Shown: piece after piece, positions 47,301 through 61,992 of the stretch
How positions within the stretch are numbered: position 1 is the first letter of the stretch
Layout: each line of letters starts with the position of its first letter
From: Sphingomonas crusticola
GTDB lineage: Bacteria > Pseudomonadota > Alphaproteobacteria > Sphingomonadales > Sphingomonadaceae
Assembly: GCF_003391115.1 (NCBI RefSeq)
Contig: NZ_QTJP01000001.1
Span: 124,001 to 188,000, forward strand
Reading direction: 5' to 3'
Length of the DNA: 64,000 bases
Translations under genes and position numbers: made by a program
The notes under the pieces: model-generated
The model's input: the letters and a program-made list of their open reading frames with translations, nothing else
Database searches by the model: none
What the model was told of the DNA's origin: nothing

Positions 47301-48566
47301 ATGCGCCGGCCGTTCGGACAGCATTATGCCTTCGTCGTCGCCGGCGTGACCTTTGCGGCCTTGCTGGTTGCGGCCGGACTCCGGGCCGCGCCAAGCGTGC
47401 TGATGCTGCCGCTCGGCATGAATTTTGGCTGGAGCCGTGCCACGGTTTCGACGGCGGCTGCGGTCGGCATCTGCCTCTATGGCCTGGTGGGGCCGTTCGC
47501 TGCCGCGCTGATGCAGACCGTGGGAATCCGCCGCACGATGATGGGCGGGCTCACGCTGATGGCTGGCGCGACCTTCGCCAGCCTGTGGATGACACAGCCA
47601 TGGCAATATATCGTGACGTGGGGCGTGATATCGGGCGTCGGCAGCGGCGCGGTAGCGTCGGTCATGGGCGCGGCGGTGGTCAATCGCTGGTTCGCGACGC
47701 GACAAGGCCTGATCATGGGCGCGCTGACCGCGTCGACCGCCACGGGTGCCCTGATCTTCCTGCCGTTCATGGCCTGGCTGTCACGCCACGGTGCCTGGCA
47801 GCCGATCGTGTGGTTCGTCAGCATTGGCTGCGCAGTGCTGATCCCGGTGGTCGCCTTGCTCCTGCCCGAGCATCCTGGCGATATCGGCACCGAGCGCTTT
47901 GGGGGCACTGACGGCGTCGCGACGCCCATCAAACCGCGCGGGGCGCCGAGCGTTATGCTCGCTTTCACTGCCCTGCGCACCGCAAGCCGGTCGCCGACGT
48001 TCTGGCTGTTGTTCGGCACCTTCTTCGTATGCGGGCTGACCACCAACGGCCTCGTCGGGACACACCTGATCGCCTACTGCGGCGATCATGGCATTCCGCC
48101 CGTGCAGGCGGCGGGACTGTTGTCATTGATGGGGCTGTTCGATCTCATCGGCACGACCGGATCGGGCTGGCTCACGGATCGTTACGATCCGCGCAAATTG
48201 CTGCTCGTTTATTACGGACTGCGGGGACTTTCGCTGATGGCGCTGCCGTTCCTCGATTTCGGCGCGGGCAGCCTCACTACGTTTGCGATCTTCTACGGGC
48301 TCGACTGGATCGCGACAGTGCCGCCCACCGTCAAGCTGGCGACGATCACGTTCGGAGAGCGGGACGCGCCGATCATTTTCGGCTGGGTGTTCGTCGGCCA
48401 TCAGCTCGGCGCCGCAACCGCGGCATTCGGGGCGGGCGTGATCCGCACTCAGACCGGCAGCTACGGCCCCGCTTTCCTGGTCGCAGGCATGTTCGGCGTA
48501 GCGGCGGCCCTGGCGGTGATTTTGTGGCGCAAGGAGCCGGCGGCGCCGGTTTTCGCGACCGCTTGA
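47301..48566 (+). CDS. MFS transporter (oxalate/formate antiporter-like)
   Basis: 421 aa, 12 membrane segments. The start is the ATG after GGGAGCCCGCG, giving MRRPFGQHYAFVVAGVTFAA. GMNFGWSRATVSTAAAVGIC and GWLTDRYDPRKLLLVYYGLR (TM8-9 D-R motif) match the monocarboxylate/OxlT-like MFS branch. Substrate unknown. Convergent with an amine oxidase gene; a repeat hairpin lies between. Confidence 0.85.
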   Translation: MRRPFGQHYAFVVAGVTFAALLVAAGLRAAPSVLMLPLGMNFGWSRATVSTAAAVGICLYGLVGPFAAALMQTVGIRRTMMGGLTLMAGATFASLWMTQPWQYIVTWGVISGVGSGAVASVMGAAVVNRWFATRQGLIMGALTASTATGALIFLPFMAWLSRHGAWQPIVWFVSIGCAVLIPVVALLLPEHPGDIGTERFGGTDGVATPIKPRGAPSVMLAFTALRTASRSPTFWLLFGTFFVCGLTTNGLVGTHLIAYCGDHGIPPVQAAGLLSLMGLFDLIGTTGSGWLTDRYDPRKLLLVYYGLRGLSLMALPFLDFGAGSLTTFAIFYGLDWIATVPPTVKLATITFGERDAPIIFGWVFVGHQLGAATAAFGAGVIRTQTGSYGPAFLVAGMFGVAAALAVILWRKEPAAPVFATA

Positions 48567-48578
48567 CCCATCGCCATG

Positions 48579-48600
48579 CTGAGCCCTTCGACAGGTTCAG
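48579..48600. repeat. REP-like hairpin between convergent genes
   Basis: CTGAGCC-CTTCGACA-GGTTCAG, a 7-bp stem with one G-T pair. Lies between two gene 3' ends (its last bases overlap the oxidase stop). Reverse complement carries TGAACCTGTCGAA, so it shares the core of the repeats at 14603 and 51884. May act as a bidirectional terminator or mRNA 3'-end stabiliser. Confidence 0.65.
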
Positions 48601-49832
48601 GGTGACGGACTGGTGTTTAGCAGAGCCTCGACGCGGTCGGCGGCGTCGATCCCGCTCTGCCAGGCGCCGTGGGCGGTCGAGAAATCGTGGCGCGAGCAGG
48701 CCTCGCCGGCGAAATGGAGCCGCTCGCCTGCCGGTGCGGCCAATATGGCGCGCTTGCTGGCATGCCCGGGCAGAGCATGGCTATAGGCGCCGCCAATGGT
48801 CGGCTCACGGTGCCACCAGCTGCCGGCGATCGGATGCAGGCCGGCGGCAAAGTCGCGGCCGAGCAATGTGCCCAGTTCCTCGATGGCGAAGGCCACGCGG
48901 CCCGCATCGCCTGCCTCCTCCATCGCCCGCGCCGCGATGCCGCCGAAGAAGCATTCGATCACCGGCCAGCCGAAAGGCCGCAGATAATAGCTGCCGGTAC
49001 GGGCGTTGCGCGGATCGCCCAGCAGATGCGTCTCGGGCGGAATGGCCTCGGGCCGCTCGATCGCCAGGAATAACTTGTCGACGCGGCCGAGCGGCAGGCA
49101 GGCCGCCGCGTGGACATGATCGTCCAACGTCGGCGTGAAGGCGATATCTCCGCGCGCCAGGACGTCGGTTGGAACCGCCACGATCGCCGCGTCGGCTTTG
49201 ATCCGCCCCTTGTCCGTGTCGATCGCAACGCGCGGGCCGCTATCGTCGATCGCCGTCACCTTGGTGCCGAGACGCAGCGGCAGCGCTGCCGCTGCTCCTG
49301 CGATCAGGGTGCCGTAGCCTCCAGGCAGCCGCCAGTTTAGCTCCGAAGCGCTATCGTCATAAGCCAGCAGATCGCGCGCCGAGACCCGATCCAGCTCGGC
49401 GCCATTGAGGGCGCCACTGATCATGTCGAGATAGGGCCGCCAGGGATGATCGCGGGCGATCGCATTGCCGGCGCAGTCGTCCGCCGCCTCGCTGTGCAGG
49501 CGTTGCTCGAATTCCTCATAGGCACGTTCGGCCGCGCGCTGGTCGGCCGTACTGAAGCCAAGGTTGCGGAGCTGGTTGCGCCAGGCCGCCGAAGATCGGT
49601 CGATTACCGTGCCCTGCGCCCGCGCGAAATCTGCAAGCGGATTGCGCTCGGCGGAATGGAGCCAACCGCAGCCGAGATCGAGCGGCAGATGTTGGACGGT
49701 CTCGGTATGGGCCCGCCCGCCGACGCGGCGCATCGCTTCCACCAGCAAGATGTCACGGCCGCGCTGCTGAAGCCGCCGCGCTGCCGCGATTCCCGCAGCG
49801 CCCGCGCCGACGATCACGACTTCTGGCTCCAC
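48597..49832 (-). CDS. Flavin-containing amine oxidase-like FAD-dependent oxidoreductase
   Basis: 411 aa. [20 protein letters not shown] binds FAD, followed by [17 protein letters not shown] (the R-x-G-G-R motif of monoamine oxidases). [20 protein letters not shown] and the C-terminal [20 protein letters not shown] (FAD-site) fit the family. Amine substrate unknown. The ATG gives [11 protein letters not shown]. Isolated gene, 77 bp from pccB in divergence. Confidence 0.88.
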   Translation of the reverse strand: MEPEVVIVGAGAAGIAAARRLQQRGRDILLVEAMRRVGGRAHTETVQHLPLDLGCGWLHSAERNPLADFARAQGTVIDRSSAAWRNQLRNLGFSTADQRAAERAYEEFEQRLHSEAADDCAGNAIARDHPWRPYLDMISGALNGAELDRVSARDLLAYDDSASELNWRLPGGYGTLIAGAAAALPLRLGTKVTAIDDSGPRVAIDTDKGRIKADAAIVAVPTDVLARGDIAFTPTLDDHVHAAACLPLGRVDKLFLAIERPEAIPPETHLLGDPRNARTGSYYLRPFGWPVIECFFGGIAARAMEEAGDAGRVAFAIEELGTLLGRDFAAGLHPIAGSWWHREPTIGGAYSHALPGHASKRAILAAPAGERLHFAGEACSRHDFSTAHGAWQSGIDAADRVEALLNTSPSP

Positions 49833-49909
49833 TTCCCGCTCCCCGATCCGGCTTGACCTTGGGCCAAAGCAGTATCAGGCGTTACGTTCCGTCGCGACGA
49901 GAGGACTTA

Positions 49910-51436
49910 ATGCTGGCGATCCTGCAGAAGCTCGAGGAAAAGCGCGCCCAAGCCAAGATGGGCGGCGGCCAAAAGCGCATCGATGCCCAGCATGCCAAGG
50001 GGCGACTGACAGCGCGCGAGCGGCTCGACGTGTTGCTCGATCCCGGTTCGTTTGAGGAGCTCGACATGTATGTCGAGCATAATTGCGTGGACTTCGGAAT
50101 GGCTGACCAGGTCATTCCAGGCGACGGCGTGGTGACCGGATCCGGCACCATCAACGGACGGCTGGTGTTCGTGTTCAGCCAGGATTTCACCGTATTCGGC
50201 GGCTCGCTTTCCGAGCGCCACGCCCAGAAGATCTGCAAGGTGATGGACATGGCGCTGAAGGTCGGCGCCCCGGTCATCGGCCTCAACGATTCCGGCGGCG
50301 CGCGCATCCAGGAGGGTGTCGCCAGCCTCGGCGGCTATGCCGAGGTCTTCCAGCGCAACGTGCTCGCTTCCGGCGTTGTGCCGCAGATCAGCCTGATCAT
50401 GGGGCCATGCGCCGGCGGCGCAGTCTATTCGCCCGCGATGACGGACTTCATCTTCATGGTGAAGGACAGCTCCTATATGTTCGTGACGGGGCCCGACGTC
50501 GTCAAAACCGTAACCAACGAAGTCGTGACGCAGGAAGAATTGGGGGGCGCGGTCACCCACACCGCCAAATCGGGCGTGGCTGATGTCGCGTTCGAGAACG
50601 ATATCGAAGCGCTGCTGGCGACACGCGATTTCTTCGATTTCCTGCCACTCTCCAACCGTCATGATCTCCCGCAGCGGCCGACCGACGATCCGTGGGACCG
50701 GATGGACCCCAGCCTCGACACGCTCATCCCAGACAGCGCCAACAAGCCCTATGATATGAAGGAGTTGATCACGAAGGTGGTCGACGAAGGCGACTTCTTT
50801 GAGGTGCAGCCGACCCATGCCGGCAATATCCTGATCGGCTTCGGGCGGATCGATGGGCGTCCAATCGGCATCGTCGCCAACCAGCCGATGGTGCTGGCCG
50901 GCGTGCTCGACATCAATTCATCGAAGAAGGCAGCGCGGTTTGTCCGCTTCTGCGATGCGTTCGATATCCCGATAGTCACCTTCGTGGATGTGCCGGGCTT
51001 CCTGCCGGGTGTCGCGCAGGAACATAACGGCATCATCAAACATGGCGCCAAATTGCTGTTTGCTTATGGCGAGGCGACCGTTCCCAAGATCACCGTCATC
51101 ACCCGCAAGGCCTATGGCGGCGCCTATGACGTGATGGCATCCAAGCATCTGCGTGGAGACCTCAATTATGCGTGGCCAACCGCCGAAATCGCGGTGATGG
51201 GTGCCAAGGGTGCGGTCGAGATCATCTTCCGCGGCAAGACGCCGGAAGAGATTGCGGAGCGCACCGCAGAATATGAGGCGCGTTTCGCCAACCCATTCGT
51301 GGCCGCGTCCAAGGGCTTTATCGATGAGGTGATCATGCCGCATTCGACGCGGCGCCGGATTGCGGTGGGCTTGCGCAAGCTCAAGGACAAGCAGCTCGAA
51401 AATCCATGGAAGAAACACGACAATATCCCGCTATGA
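49910..51436 (+). CDS. pccB: Propionyl-CoA carboxylase beta (carboxyltransferase) subunit
   Basis: 508 aa. Transfers CO2 from carboxybiotin to propionyl-CoA, giving methylmalonyl-Co[21 protein letters not shown] and [20 protein letters not shown] make the acyl-CoA site, and [20 protein letters not shown], with [18 protein letters not shown], is the carboxybiotin side and typical of PccB. Start at the ATG after GAGAGGAC; a longer frame from 49853 is not homologous. First gene of the propionate block; overlaps the epimerase (ATGA). Confidence 0.95.
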   Translation: MLAILQKLEEKRAQAKMGGGQKRIDAQHAKGRLTARERLDVLLDPGSFEELDMYVEHNCVDFGMADQVIPGDGVVTGSGTINGRLVFVFSQDFTVFGGSLSERHAQKICKVMDMALKVGAPVIGLNDSGGARIQEGVASLGGYAEVFQRNVLASGVVPQISLIMGPCAGGAVYSPAMTDFIFMVKDSSYMFVTGPDVVKTVTNEVVTQEELGGAVTHTAKSGVADVAFENDIEALLATRDFFDFLPLSNRHDLPQRPTDDPWDRMDPSLDTLIPDSANKPYDMKELITKVVDEGDFFEVQPTHAGNILIGFGRIDGRPIGIVANQPMVLAGVLDINSSKKAARFVRFCDAFDIPIVTFVDVPGFLPGVAQEHNGIIKHGAKLLFAYGEATVPKITVITRKAYGGAYDVMASKHLRGDLNYAWPTAEIAVMGAKGAVEIIFRGKTPEEIAERTAEYEARFANPFVAASKGFIDEVIMPHSTRRRIAVGLRKLKDKQLENPWKKHDNIPL

Positions 51437-51855
51437 AATTCGGCCCGCTCAACCATGTCGGTATCGCCACAGCCTCGATCGAAGCGGCCGTGGCGATGTA
51501 CCGCGATCTACTTGGCGCGACGGTGATCCGCGCGCCGTTCGACCTGCCCGCGCAAGGCGTGCGCGTATGTTTCATCGATACGCCCAACAGCCAGATCGAA
51601 CTGCTCGAACCGCTTGGAGAAAATAGCCCGATCACGCGCTTTCTCGCCAAGAACCCCGCGGGCGGTCAGCATCATGTCTGTTTCGAGGTGCCCGACGTGG
51701 CCGCGGCCAAGGCCGAATTGGAAACGAAAGGCGCGACCGTGCTGGGGGAGCCGCGCATCGGCGCGCACGGGACGCCGGTCATCTTCGTCCACCCGAAGGA
51801 TATGGGCGGCGTGCTGGTCGAGCTGATGGAGACACCGGCGGGAGCTCATCCATGA
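51433..51855 (+). CDS. mce: Methylmalonyl-CoA epimerase
   Basis: 140 aa VOC-fold enzyme interconverting (S)- and (R)-methylmalonyl-Co[21 protein letters not shown] at the start, QIELLEPL (metal Glu), [10 protein letters not shown] (metal His) and GVLVELME at the end are diagnostic. The start overlaps the pccB stop, and the gene leads into the mutase, making the step between carboxylase and mutase explicit. Confidence 0.94.
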   Translation: MKFGPLNHVGIATASIEAAVAMYRDLLGATVIRAPFDLPAQGVRVCFIDTPNSQIELLEPLGENSPITRFLAKNPAGGQHHVCFEVPDVAAAKAELETKGATVLGEPRIGAHGTPVIFVHPKDMGGVLVELMETPAGAHP

Positions 51856-51864
51856 CCTCCGTTC

Positions 51865-51979
51865 CCGCTCATCCTGAGGAGCAATTGAGCTTGTCGAAAT
51901 GGCGTCTCGAAGGACGTTTGGTACCGGTGTCGCTCGAGACGAGGCTTCGGCAAGCTCAGCCTTTCCTCAGGATGAGCGG
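51865..51979. repeat. Long imperfect palindrome (REP/BIME-like) in the mutase leader
   Basis: Perfect 16-bp outer arms CCGCTCATCCTGAGGA and TCCTCAGGATGAGCGG enclose inner arms TGAGCTTGTCGAA/TTCGGCAAGCTCA (one mismatch) and CGTCTCGA/TCGAGACG. The whole element spans about 115 bp and ends 17 bp before the mutase start. Related cores lie at 14603 and 48579. Confidence 0.85.
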
Positions 51980-51996
51980 TCGTGGGAACGTGTCGC

Positions 51997-54140
<2,144 letters not shown>

Positions 54141-54144
<4 letters not shown>

Positions 54145-54362
54145 GGGTGATGATATTTGCGATCGCCTCGTTGGGTTATGCTTTGGCAGCGACGTTCGTC
54201 TGGTTTCCGATATTGCTGAGCTGTGGATTGGGGACTGACAGCCCTGTGGCCTGCAATGCAGAAGCGGACTTTCGGGCAAAGGTTTTCGTGGCAGGGGCCG
54301 TGGCCTTTTACGGTGTGGCCACGTTCATTTATTGGCGCCTACGGCGCTTTGGAGTGCGCTAG
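54141..54362 (+). CDS. Small two-TM membrane protein in the propionate operon
   Basis: 73 aa. Two hydrophobic stretches ([19 protein letters not shown] and [17 protein letters not shown]) flank a loop with two cysteines ([11 protein letters not shown]), possibly a periplasmic disulfide. Starts inside the mutase stop (ATGA) and its TAG is followed at once by the pccA GTG, so it is firmly within the operon. Not recognised; its retention between mutase and carboxylase suggests a real gene. Confidence 0.7.
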
Positions 54363-56333
<1,971 letters not shown>

Positions 56334-56392
56334 CTTTCGGCTACAGGACCCGGCATAGGTTGTTTCAAAATCAGACACAAGTTGAGGAACGC

Positions 56393-57550
56393 ATGACAGC
56401 CACACCCCTGGATTTCGCACTTGGCGAGATGGCTGATGCAATCCGCGAGACGACCCAGCGTTTCGCTGCGGACAAGATCGCGCCGCTGGCCGCGCGGGTC
56501 GATGCCGAAGACTGGTTTCCGATCGAGCTTTGGCCGCAAATGGGCGAGCTCGGCCTGCACGGCATTACCGTTGCCGAGGAATATGGCGGTCTCGGTCTCG
56601 GCTACCTCGAACATGTCGTCGCGTGCGAGGAGGTAAGTCGGGCGTCTGCCTCGGTCGGCCTGTCCTACGGCGCGCATTCCAATCTGTGCGTCAACCAGAT
56701 CAATCGCTGGGGTAACCCGGACCAGAAGGCGAAATATCTGCCGAAATTGGTCTCGGGAGAGCATGTCGGTAGTCTTGCCATGTCCGAGGCGGGGGCAGGC
56801 TCCGACGTCGTCTCGATGAAGCTGCGCGCCGACAAGGTGGACGGCGGCTTCCGCCTCAATGGCACCAAGTTCTGGATCACCAATGCTGCCTATGCCGAGA
56901 CATTGGTGGTCTATGCCAAGACCACGCCGGACGCAGGCTCCAAGGGCATCACCGCCTTCCTGATAGAGAAGGACATGGCCGGCTTCGCCATCGGTCAGAA
57001 GATCGACAAGATGGGCATGCGCGGCTCGCCGACTGGCGAACTGGTCTTCAACGACTGCTTCGTGCCGGCCGAGAATGTCATGGGTCCGCTCGACGGCGGC
57101 GCGAAGGTGCTGATGTCCGGACTGGATTACGAGCGCGTCGTCTTGTCGGGCATCCAGCTCGGGATCATGCAGGCCTGCCTCGATGTGGTGGTGCCCTATC
57201 TTCAGGAGCGTAAGCAGTTCGGGAAGCCGATCGGCGCGTTCCAGCTGATGCAAGCCAAAGTCGCGGACATGGTCGTCGCACTCAATAGCTCGCGTGCTTA
57301 TTCCTATGCGGTGGCCCGCGCCTGCGATGCCGGCAAGACCACGCGCCACGATGCCGCCGGCGCCATCCTCTATGCCAGCGAGAATGCGGTTAAGGTCGCC
57401 AACGAGGCGATCCAGGCGCTCGGGGGAGCGGGTTACACCAAGGATTGGCCGGTCGAGCGTTATCTACGGGACGCCAAGCTGCTCGATATCGGCGCCGGCA
57501 CCAACGAGGTGCGCCGAATGCTGATCGGCCGCGAGATATTGGGCGTATGA
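56393..57550 (+). CDS. ivd: Isovaleryl-CoA dehydrogenase
   Basis: 385-aa acyl-CoA dehydrogenase. [19 protein letters not shown] and [18 protein letters not shown] are FAD/substrate signatures, and [10 protein letters not shown] carries the probable catalytic Glu247 at the position specific to isovaleryl-CoA dehydrogenase. The C-terminal [20 protein letters not shown] is typical. First enzyme after the branched-chain keto-acid dehydrogenase in leucine breakdown; coupled to mccB. Start chosen at the ATG after GAGGAA. Confidence 0.93.
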   Translation: MTATPLDFALGEMADAIRETTQRFAADKIAPLAARVDAEDWFPIELWPQMGELGLHGITVAEEYGGLGLGYLEHVVACEEVSRASASVGLSYGAHSNLCVNQINRWGNPDQKAKYLPKLVSGEHVGSLAMSEAGAGSDVVSMKLRADKVDGGFRLNGTKFWITNAAYAETLVVYAKTTPDAGSKGITAFLIEKDMAGFAIGQKIDKMGMRGSPTGELVFNDCFVPAENVMGPLDGGAKVLMSGLDYERVVLSGIQLGIMQACLDVVVPYLQERKQFGKPIGAFQLMQAKVADMVVALNSSRAYSYAVARACDAGKTTRHDAAGAILYASENAVKVANEAIQALGGAGYTKDWPVERYLRDAKLLDIGAGTNEVRRMLIGREILGV

Positions 57551-59142
57551 CGCAGCTATCGACCCTGATCGATCCGTCCTCCGAAAGCTTTCGCGCCAAC
57601 GCCGCCCACAATCGCGCGCTGACCTCCGAATTGCGGGCGCGGGTCGCCGCGGCTGCTTTGGGCGGTTCCGAGGCCTCACGCGAGCGCCACGTCAGCCGTG
57701 GCAAGCTGTTACCGCGCGATCGCGTCACGCGGCTGCTCGATCCGGCTTCGCCTTTCCTGGAGATCGGCCAGCTCGCCGCCAACGGCCTCTATGGCGACGA
57801 AGTGCCAGGCGCCGGCCTGATCGCCGGAATTGGGCGCGTTATGGGCCGGGAGGTGATGGTCGTCGCGAATGACAGCACCGTCAAAGGGGGCACTTATTAC
57901 CCGCTGACCGTGAAGAAACACCTCCGCGCGCAGGAGATCGCGCAGGAGAATAGGTTGCCTTGCATTTATTTGGTCGACAGCGGCGGTGCCAATCTGCCCC
58001 ACCAGGCCGAAGTCTTTCCCGACCGCGATCATTTCGGGCGCATCTTCTTCAACCAGGCCAATATGTCGGCGCTTGGCATCTCGCAAATCGCCAGCGTGAT
58101 GGGCAGCTGCACCGCCGGGGGTGCTTACGTACCGGCAATGTCGGACGAGAGCGTGATCGTGCGCGGGCAGGGGACGATCTTCCTTGCGGGCCCACCGCTG
58201 GTCAAGGCGGCGACTGGCGAGGTCATCTCGGCTGAGGAATTAGGCGGTGCGGAGACGCATGGGCGCAAGTCGGGCGTGGTCGATCATGTCGCCGAAAATG
58301 ACGAACATGCGCTCGCAATCGTGCGCGATATCGTCGCGACGCTCGGCAAATCCAGGCAGTCGGATGTCGATCTGGCCGAACCGCGCCCCCCCAAATTCGA
58401 CCCGGAGGAGCTTTACGGCATCGTTCCGAGCGATGTTCGCGCGCCCTATGACGTGCACGAAGTGATCGCGCGCATTGTCGACGCCTCTGAATTTCACGAA
58501 TTCAAGGCGGCTTACGGGGCCACTTTGGTGTGCGGATTCGCCAGAATCTGGGGCATGCCGGTCGCCATTCTCGCCAATAACGGCGTGCTGTTCAGCGAAA
58601 GCGCACAGAAAGGTGCTCATTTCATCGAGCTTGCCTGCCAGCGGCGCATACCCCTGCTGTTCCTTCAGAATATTTCCGGCTTCATGGTCGGCGGCAAATA
58701 TGAGGCGGAAGGCATCGCCAAACATGGCGCAAAGCTGGTGACGGCGGTCGCCACTGCCTCCGTGCCCAAGATCACCGTGCTGATCGGCGGCAGCTTCGGC
58801 GCGGGCAATTACGGGATGTGCGGCCGGGCATATCAGCCACGATTCCTCTTCACCTGGCCCAATGCGCGGATCAGCGTGATGGGTGGCGAGCAGGCGGCGT
58901 CCGTGCTTGCCACCGTCCATCGCGATGCCGACACATGGACGCCCGAGCAGGCGGAGGCATTCAAGGCGCCCGTCCGCCAGAAATATGAGGATGAGGGCAA
59001 TCCTTATTATGCCACCGCGCGGTTGTGGGACGATGGGGTGATCGATCCCGTCCAGACCCGCGACGTGCTCGGCTTTGCCCTTGCTGCCACGCTGAACGCG
59101 CCGATCCCCGATCGCGCGCAGTTCGGCATATTCAGGATGTAA
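57547..59142 (+). CDS. mccB: 3-Methylcrotonyl-CoA carboxylase beta (carboxyltransferase) subunit
   Basis: 531 aa. Longer than PccB and with MCC-type signatures: [39 protein letters not shown] and [20 protein letters not shown]. Carboxylates 3-methylcrotonyl-CoA in leucine degradation. Starts in the ivd stop (ATGA). A short NTF2-like gene separates it from the alpha subunit. Confidence 0.94.
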   Translation: MTQLSTLIDPSSESFRANAAHNRALTSELRARVAAAALGGSEASRERHVSRGKLLPRDRVTRLLDPASPFLEIGQLAANGLYGDEVPGAGLIAGIGRVMGREVMVVANDSTVKGGTYYPLTVKKHLRAQEIAQENRLPCIYLVDSGGANLPHQAEVFPDRDHFGRIFFNQANMSALGISQIASVMGSCTAGGAYVPAMSDESVIVRGQGTIFLAGPPLVKAATGEVISAEELGGAETHGRKSGVVDHVAENDEHALAIVRDIVATLGKSRQSDVDLAEPRPPKFDPEELYGIVPSDVRAPYDVHEVIARIVDASEFHEFKAAYGATLVCGFARIWGMPVAILANNGVLFSESAQKGAHFIELACQRRIPLLFLQNISGFMVGGKYEAEGIAKHGAKLVTAVATASVPKITVLIGGSFGAGNYGMCGRAYQPRFLFTWPNARISVMGGEQAASVLATVHRDADTWTPEQAEAFKAPVRQKYEDEGNPYYATARLWDDGVIDPVQTRDVLGFALAATLNAPIPDRAQFGIFRM

Positions 59143-59615
59143 TGCCGATGCTGCTTGCGCTCCTTCTAGCGGCTCAGACTGCAAAGCTCCCGACTTGGAC
59201 TCCGCTGCCGATGCAAGGCAGCGCCGAGGGCGCGGTGATGGCGCCGATCAAGGCGATGTTTGCCGGATTGGCGGCACGCGACGGGGCAGCGATCCTCGCC
59301 CAGACCCGCACCGAGGGCGGCGCAACGGTCGCCAATGAGAAGCCCGACGGAAGCAGATCGATCCGCCACCTCACCTGGGCCGAATTTGCCGGCGGGATCA
59401 AGCCCGGCCCGGAACGCTACGAAGAGCGGATCAGCGATCCCGCAATCGAAATCGACGGCGATATCGCCATGGTGTGGGCACCGTTCACCTTCCTGATCGA
59501 CGGCAAGGTGCACCATTGCGGCGTCAATCATTTCGACCTGGTGCGCGAGCAGGGCGCCTGGAAGGTGCTGAACGTGACCTGGTCGTCGCGAACGACCGGC
59601 TGTGAGGTCGGATGA
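59142..59615 (+). CDS. NTF2/SnoaL-like protein in the leucine operon
   Basis: 157 aa. [14 protein letters not shown] at the start looks like a short signal peptide. The body (AILAQTRTEGGATVANEKPD, IEIDGDIAMVWAPFTFLIDG and HHCGVNHFDLVREQGAWKVL) fits the cone-shaped NTF2-like/DUF4440 fold. Overlaps mccB (TAATG) and mccA (ATGA), so it is co-translated; exported location would be odd for an enzyme of a cytosolic pathway. Function unknown. Confidence 0.75.
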   Translation: MPMLLALLLAAQTAKLPTWTPLPMQGSAEGAVMAPIKAMFAGLAARDGAAILAQTRTEGGATVANEKPDGSRSIRHLTWAEFAGGIKPGPERYEERISDPAIEIDGDIAMVWAPFTFLIDGKVHHCGVNHFDLVREQGAWKVLNVTWSSRTTGCEVG

Positions 59616-61525
59616 TCACGTCGCTCCTCATCGCCAATCGGGGCGAGATTGCACGGCGGATCATAAGGACGGCGCGCGAGATGGGCGTGCGCACGATTGC
59701 GATCCATTCCGACGTCGATGCCAAGCTGCCGTTCGTGCGCGAGGCGGACGAGGCGGTTTGCATCGGGCCGGCACCGGCGCGCGAGAGCTATCTCGTACAG
59801 GAAAAAATACTCGCCGCAGCTCGTGAGACGGGTGCTGAGGCTATTCACCCAGGCTACGGATTTCTTTCGGAAAATGCGGATTTTGCGCAAGCAGTGATCG
59901 ATGCTGGTTTGATCTGGGTGGGGGCGCCCCCGCAAGCGATCCGCGCGATGGGACTCAAGGATGCCGCCAAGGCGCTGATGACCAGGGCGGGCGTGCCCGT
60001 CACGCCTGGCTATCTTGGCGAAGATCAATCGCCAGACCGCCTGCAGGCGGAGGCGGACGCGATCGGCTACCCGGTGCTGATCAAGGCGGTCGCGGGCGGC
60101 GGCGGCAAAGGGATGCGTCGGGTCGAGGCATCCGCCGATTTCGCGGATGCGCTCGGATCGTGCCGGCGAGAGGCTGCTTCGTCCTTCGGTGATGACCGCG
60201 TGTTGCTGGAAAAATATATCCTCAACCCGCGCCATATCGAGGTGCAGATCTTCGGCGATACGCATGGCAATGTCGTCCATCTATTCGAGCGGGACTGCTC
60301 GCTGCAGCGCCGCCATCAGAAGGTGATCGAAGAAGCACCCGCGCCCGGAATGGATAAGGCGACACGGGACGCGATCTGCGCCGCGGCGGTAAAGGCGGCC
60401 ACGGCGGTCAATTATGTCGGCGCGGGTACGATCGAGTTCATCGCCGATGCTTCCGATGGCCTGCGCGCCGACCGCATCTGGTTCATGGAGATGAATACCC
60501 GCCTGCAGGTCGAGCATCCGGTCACGGAGGAGATCACCGGCCAGGATCTGGTCGAATGGCAACTCCGCGTCGCGAGCGGGGAGCCGCTGCCGAAGCGGCA
60601 GGACGAGCTGGCGATCCACGGTCATGCGATTGAAGCGCGGCTCTATGCCGAGGATCCGGCGCGAGACTTCATGCCTTCGATCGGGCCCATCGATCACCTC
60701 ATTCTTCCCGACGATGTCCGGCTGGAGAGCGGCGTGGAAGAAGGTGATCAGGTTTCATCGTTCTACGACCCGATGATCGCGAAGCTGATCGCGCACGGTG
60801 AAACGCGTGGTGAGGCGATCGACGATCTTGCACAGGCATGCCGCCGGGTGCAGTGCGAGCCGGTCAAGACCAATGCCTGGTTCCTGGCGCGGCTGCTCGA
60901 TGCTGCGCCCTTCCGGGCCGGCACGATGACCACCAACAGCATCGCGCAGCTGGGTGAAGAGCTCGTCGCGCCGCCGCGGCCGAGCGAAGCTCTGCTTCAG
61001 GCCGCAGCCGAGCAAGCAGTCTTCCATGGCTTCGCGCCTGCGAAGCTGGGCGAGCCAGCCTTTGACCGGTTCGCCGGACTGCTCGGATTCCGCCTTAATA
61101 GCACACCGGACCATCGCGTTCGGCTGAGCATCAATGGAGGGGAGCAGGTCGTCGATTACGATCTGCTGGCGGAGCAGAATTATCGGCAGGGCGGGATCGG
61201 GGGAATCCAGTCGGGGCGCGAGACCATGTTGTTCGAGGGCGGCGCCGCTTATGTGACCTCGCCCTATCAGGCCCGGCCCTTAGCCGGCGGTGCGGTATCA
61301 TCGGGCGCAATCAGTGCGCCAATGCCAGGCAGGATCGTTTCGGTCGAGGTGGAGCAGGGGGCTTCGGTCACCGCGGGGCAAAGGCTGGTGATTCTCGAAG
61401 CGATGAAGATGGAACAGGCGCTGGTTGCGCCGTTCGATGGTGTCGTCGCCGAACTGAAGGCACAGCCAGGAGCACAGGTGGCCGAGGGCACGTTGCTGGT
61501 GCGGATCGAACCGAGCGCGACATGA
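59612..61525 (+). CDS. mccA: 3-Methylcrotonyl-CoA carboxylase alpha (biotin) subunit
   Basis: 637 aa. Biotin carboxylase (SLLIANRGEIARRIIRTARE, KAVAGGGGKGMRR and FMEMNTRLQVEHPVTEEITG) plus C-terminal biotinyl domain EAMKMEQAL with Lys599. With mccB it forms the MCC complex. Assigned to MCC rather than PCC by position after mccB and by divergence from the other alpha subunit at 54363. Confidence 0.92.
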   Translation: MITSLLIANRGEIARRIIRTAREMGVRTIAIHSDVDAKLPFVREADEAVCIGPAPARESYLVQEKILAAARETGAEAIHPGYGFLSENADFAQAVIDAGLIWVGAPPQAIRAMGLKDAAKALMTRAGVPVTPGYLGEDQSPDRLQAEADAIGYPVLIKAVAGGGGKGMRRVEASADFADALGSCRREAASSFGDDRVLLEKYILNPRHIEVQIFGDTHGNVVHLFERDCSLQRRHQKVIEEAPAPGMDKATRDAICAAAVKAATAVNYVGAGTIEFIADASDGLRADRIWFMEMNTRLQVEHPVTEEITGQDLVEWQLRVASGEPLPKRQDELAIHGHAIEARLYAEDPARDFMPSIGPIDHLILPDDVRLESGVEEGDQVSSFYDPMIAKLIAHGETRGEAIDDLAQACRRVQCEPVKTNAWFLARLLDAAPFRAGTMTTNSIAQLGEELVAPPRPSEALLQAAAEQAVFHGFAPAKLGEPAFDRFAGLLGFRLNSTPDHRVRLSINGGEQVVDYDLLAEQNYRQGGIGGIQSGRETMLFEGGAAYVTSPYQARPLAGGAVSSGAISAPMPGRIVSVEVEQGASVTAGQRLVILEAMKMEQALVAPFDGVVAELKAQPGAQVAEGTLLVRIEPSAT

Positions 61526-61983
61526 GCGCGCTGCACGTCCGTGACGCGGCGGAGGCTGACCTACCGGCCTTGATCGTCTTACTCGCCGACGATGAGAATG
61601 GTCGCCTACGCGAGGATCCCAGCCAGCCGCTCGATTCCGGCTATCGTGCCGCCTTTGCGGCGATCGAGGCTAATCCGGACCAACGCCTGTTGGTTGCCAT
61701 ATCGGGTCGCGAGATTGTCGGCACGTTGCAGTTGAGCTTTCTGCCCGGCCTGTCCTACCGCGGGGCATGGCGAGGCCAGATCGAGGCGGTGCGGATCGCG
61801 AGCCAATTCCGAAGCAAGGGGCTGGGCGAGCAGATGATCGCATGGGCAGTGGAACGATGCCGTGAGCGTGGCTGCAACATGGTCCAGCTCACGACCAAGT
61901 CGACACGGCTGCGGGCGCATGCATTTTACGAACGTCTGGGCTTCACGCCGAGCCATATCGGCATGAAGCTTCACCTCGTATAG
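61522..61983 (+). CDS. GNAT-family N-acetyltransferase
   Basis: 153 aa. Acetyl-CoA loop seen as RIASQFRSKGLGEQMIAWAV (R/Q-x-x-G-x-G/A type), followed by VQLTTKSTRLRAHAFYERLG and FTPSHIGMKLHL, standard GNAT. Substrate unknown. Starts in the mccA stop (ATGA), so it is co-translated with leucine catabolism. Confidence 0.87.
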   Translation: MSALHVRDAAEADLPALIVLLADDENGRLREDPSQPLDSGYRAAFAAIEANPDQRLLVAISGREIVGTLQLSFLPGLSYRGAWRGQIEAVRIASQFRSKGLGEQMIAWAVERCRERGCNMVQLTTKSTRLRAHAFYERLGFTPSHIGMKLHLV

Positions 61984-61992
61984 GAAGCGACC

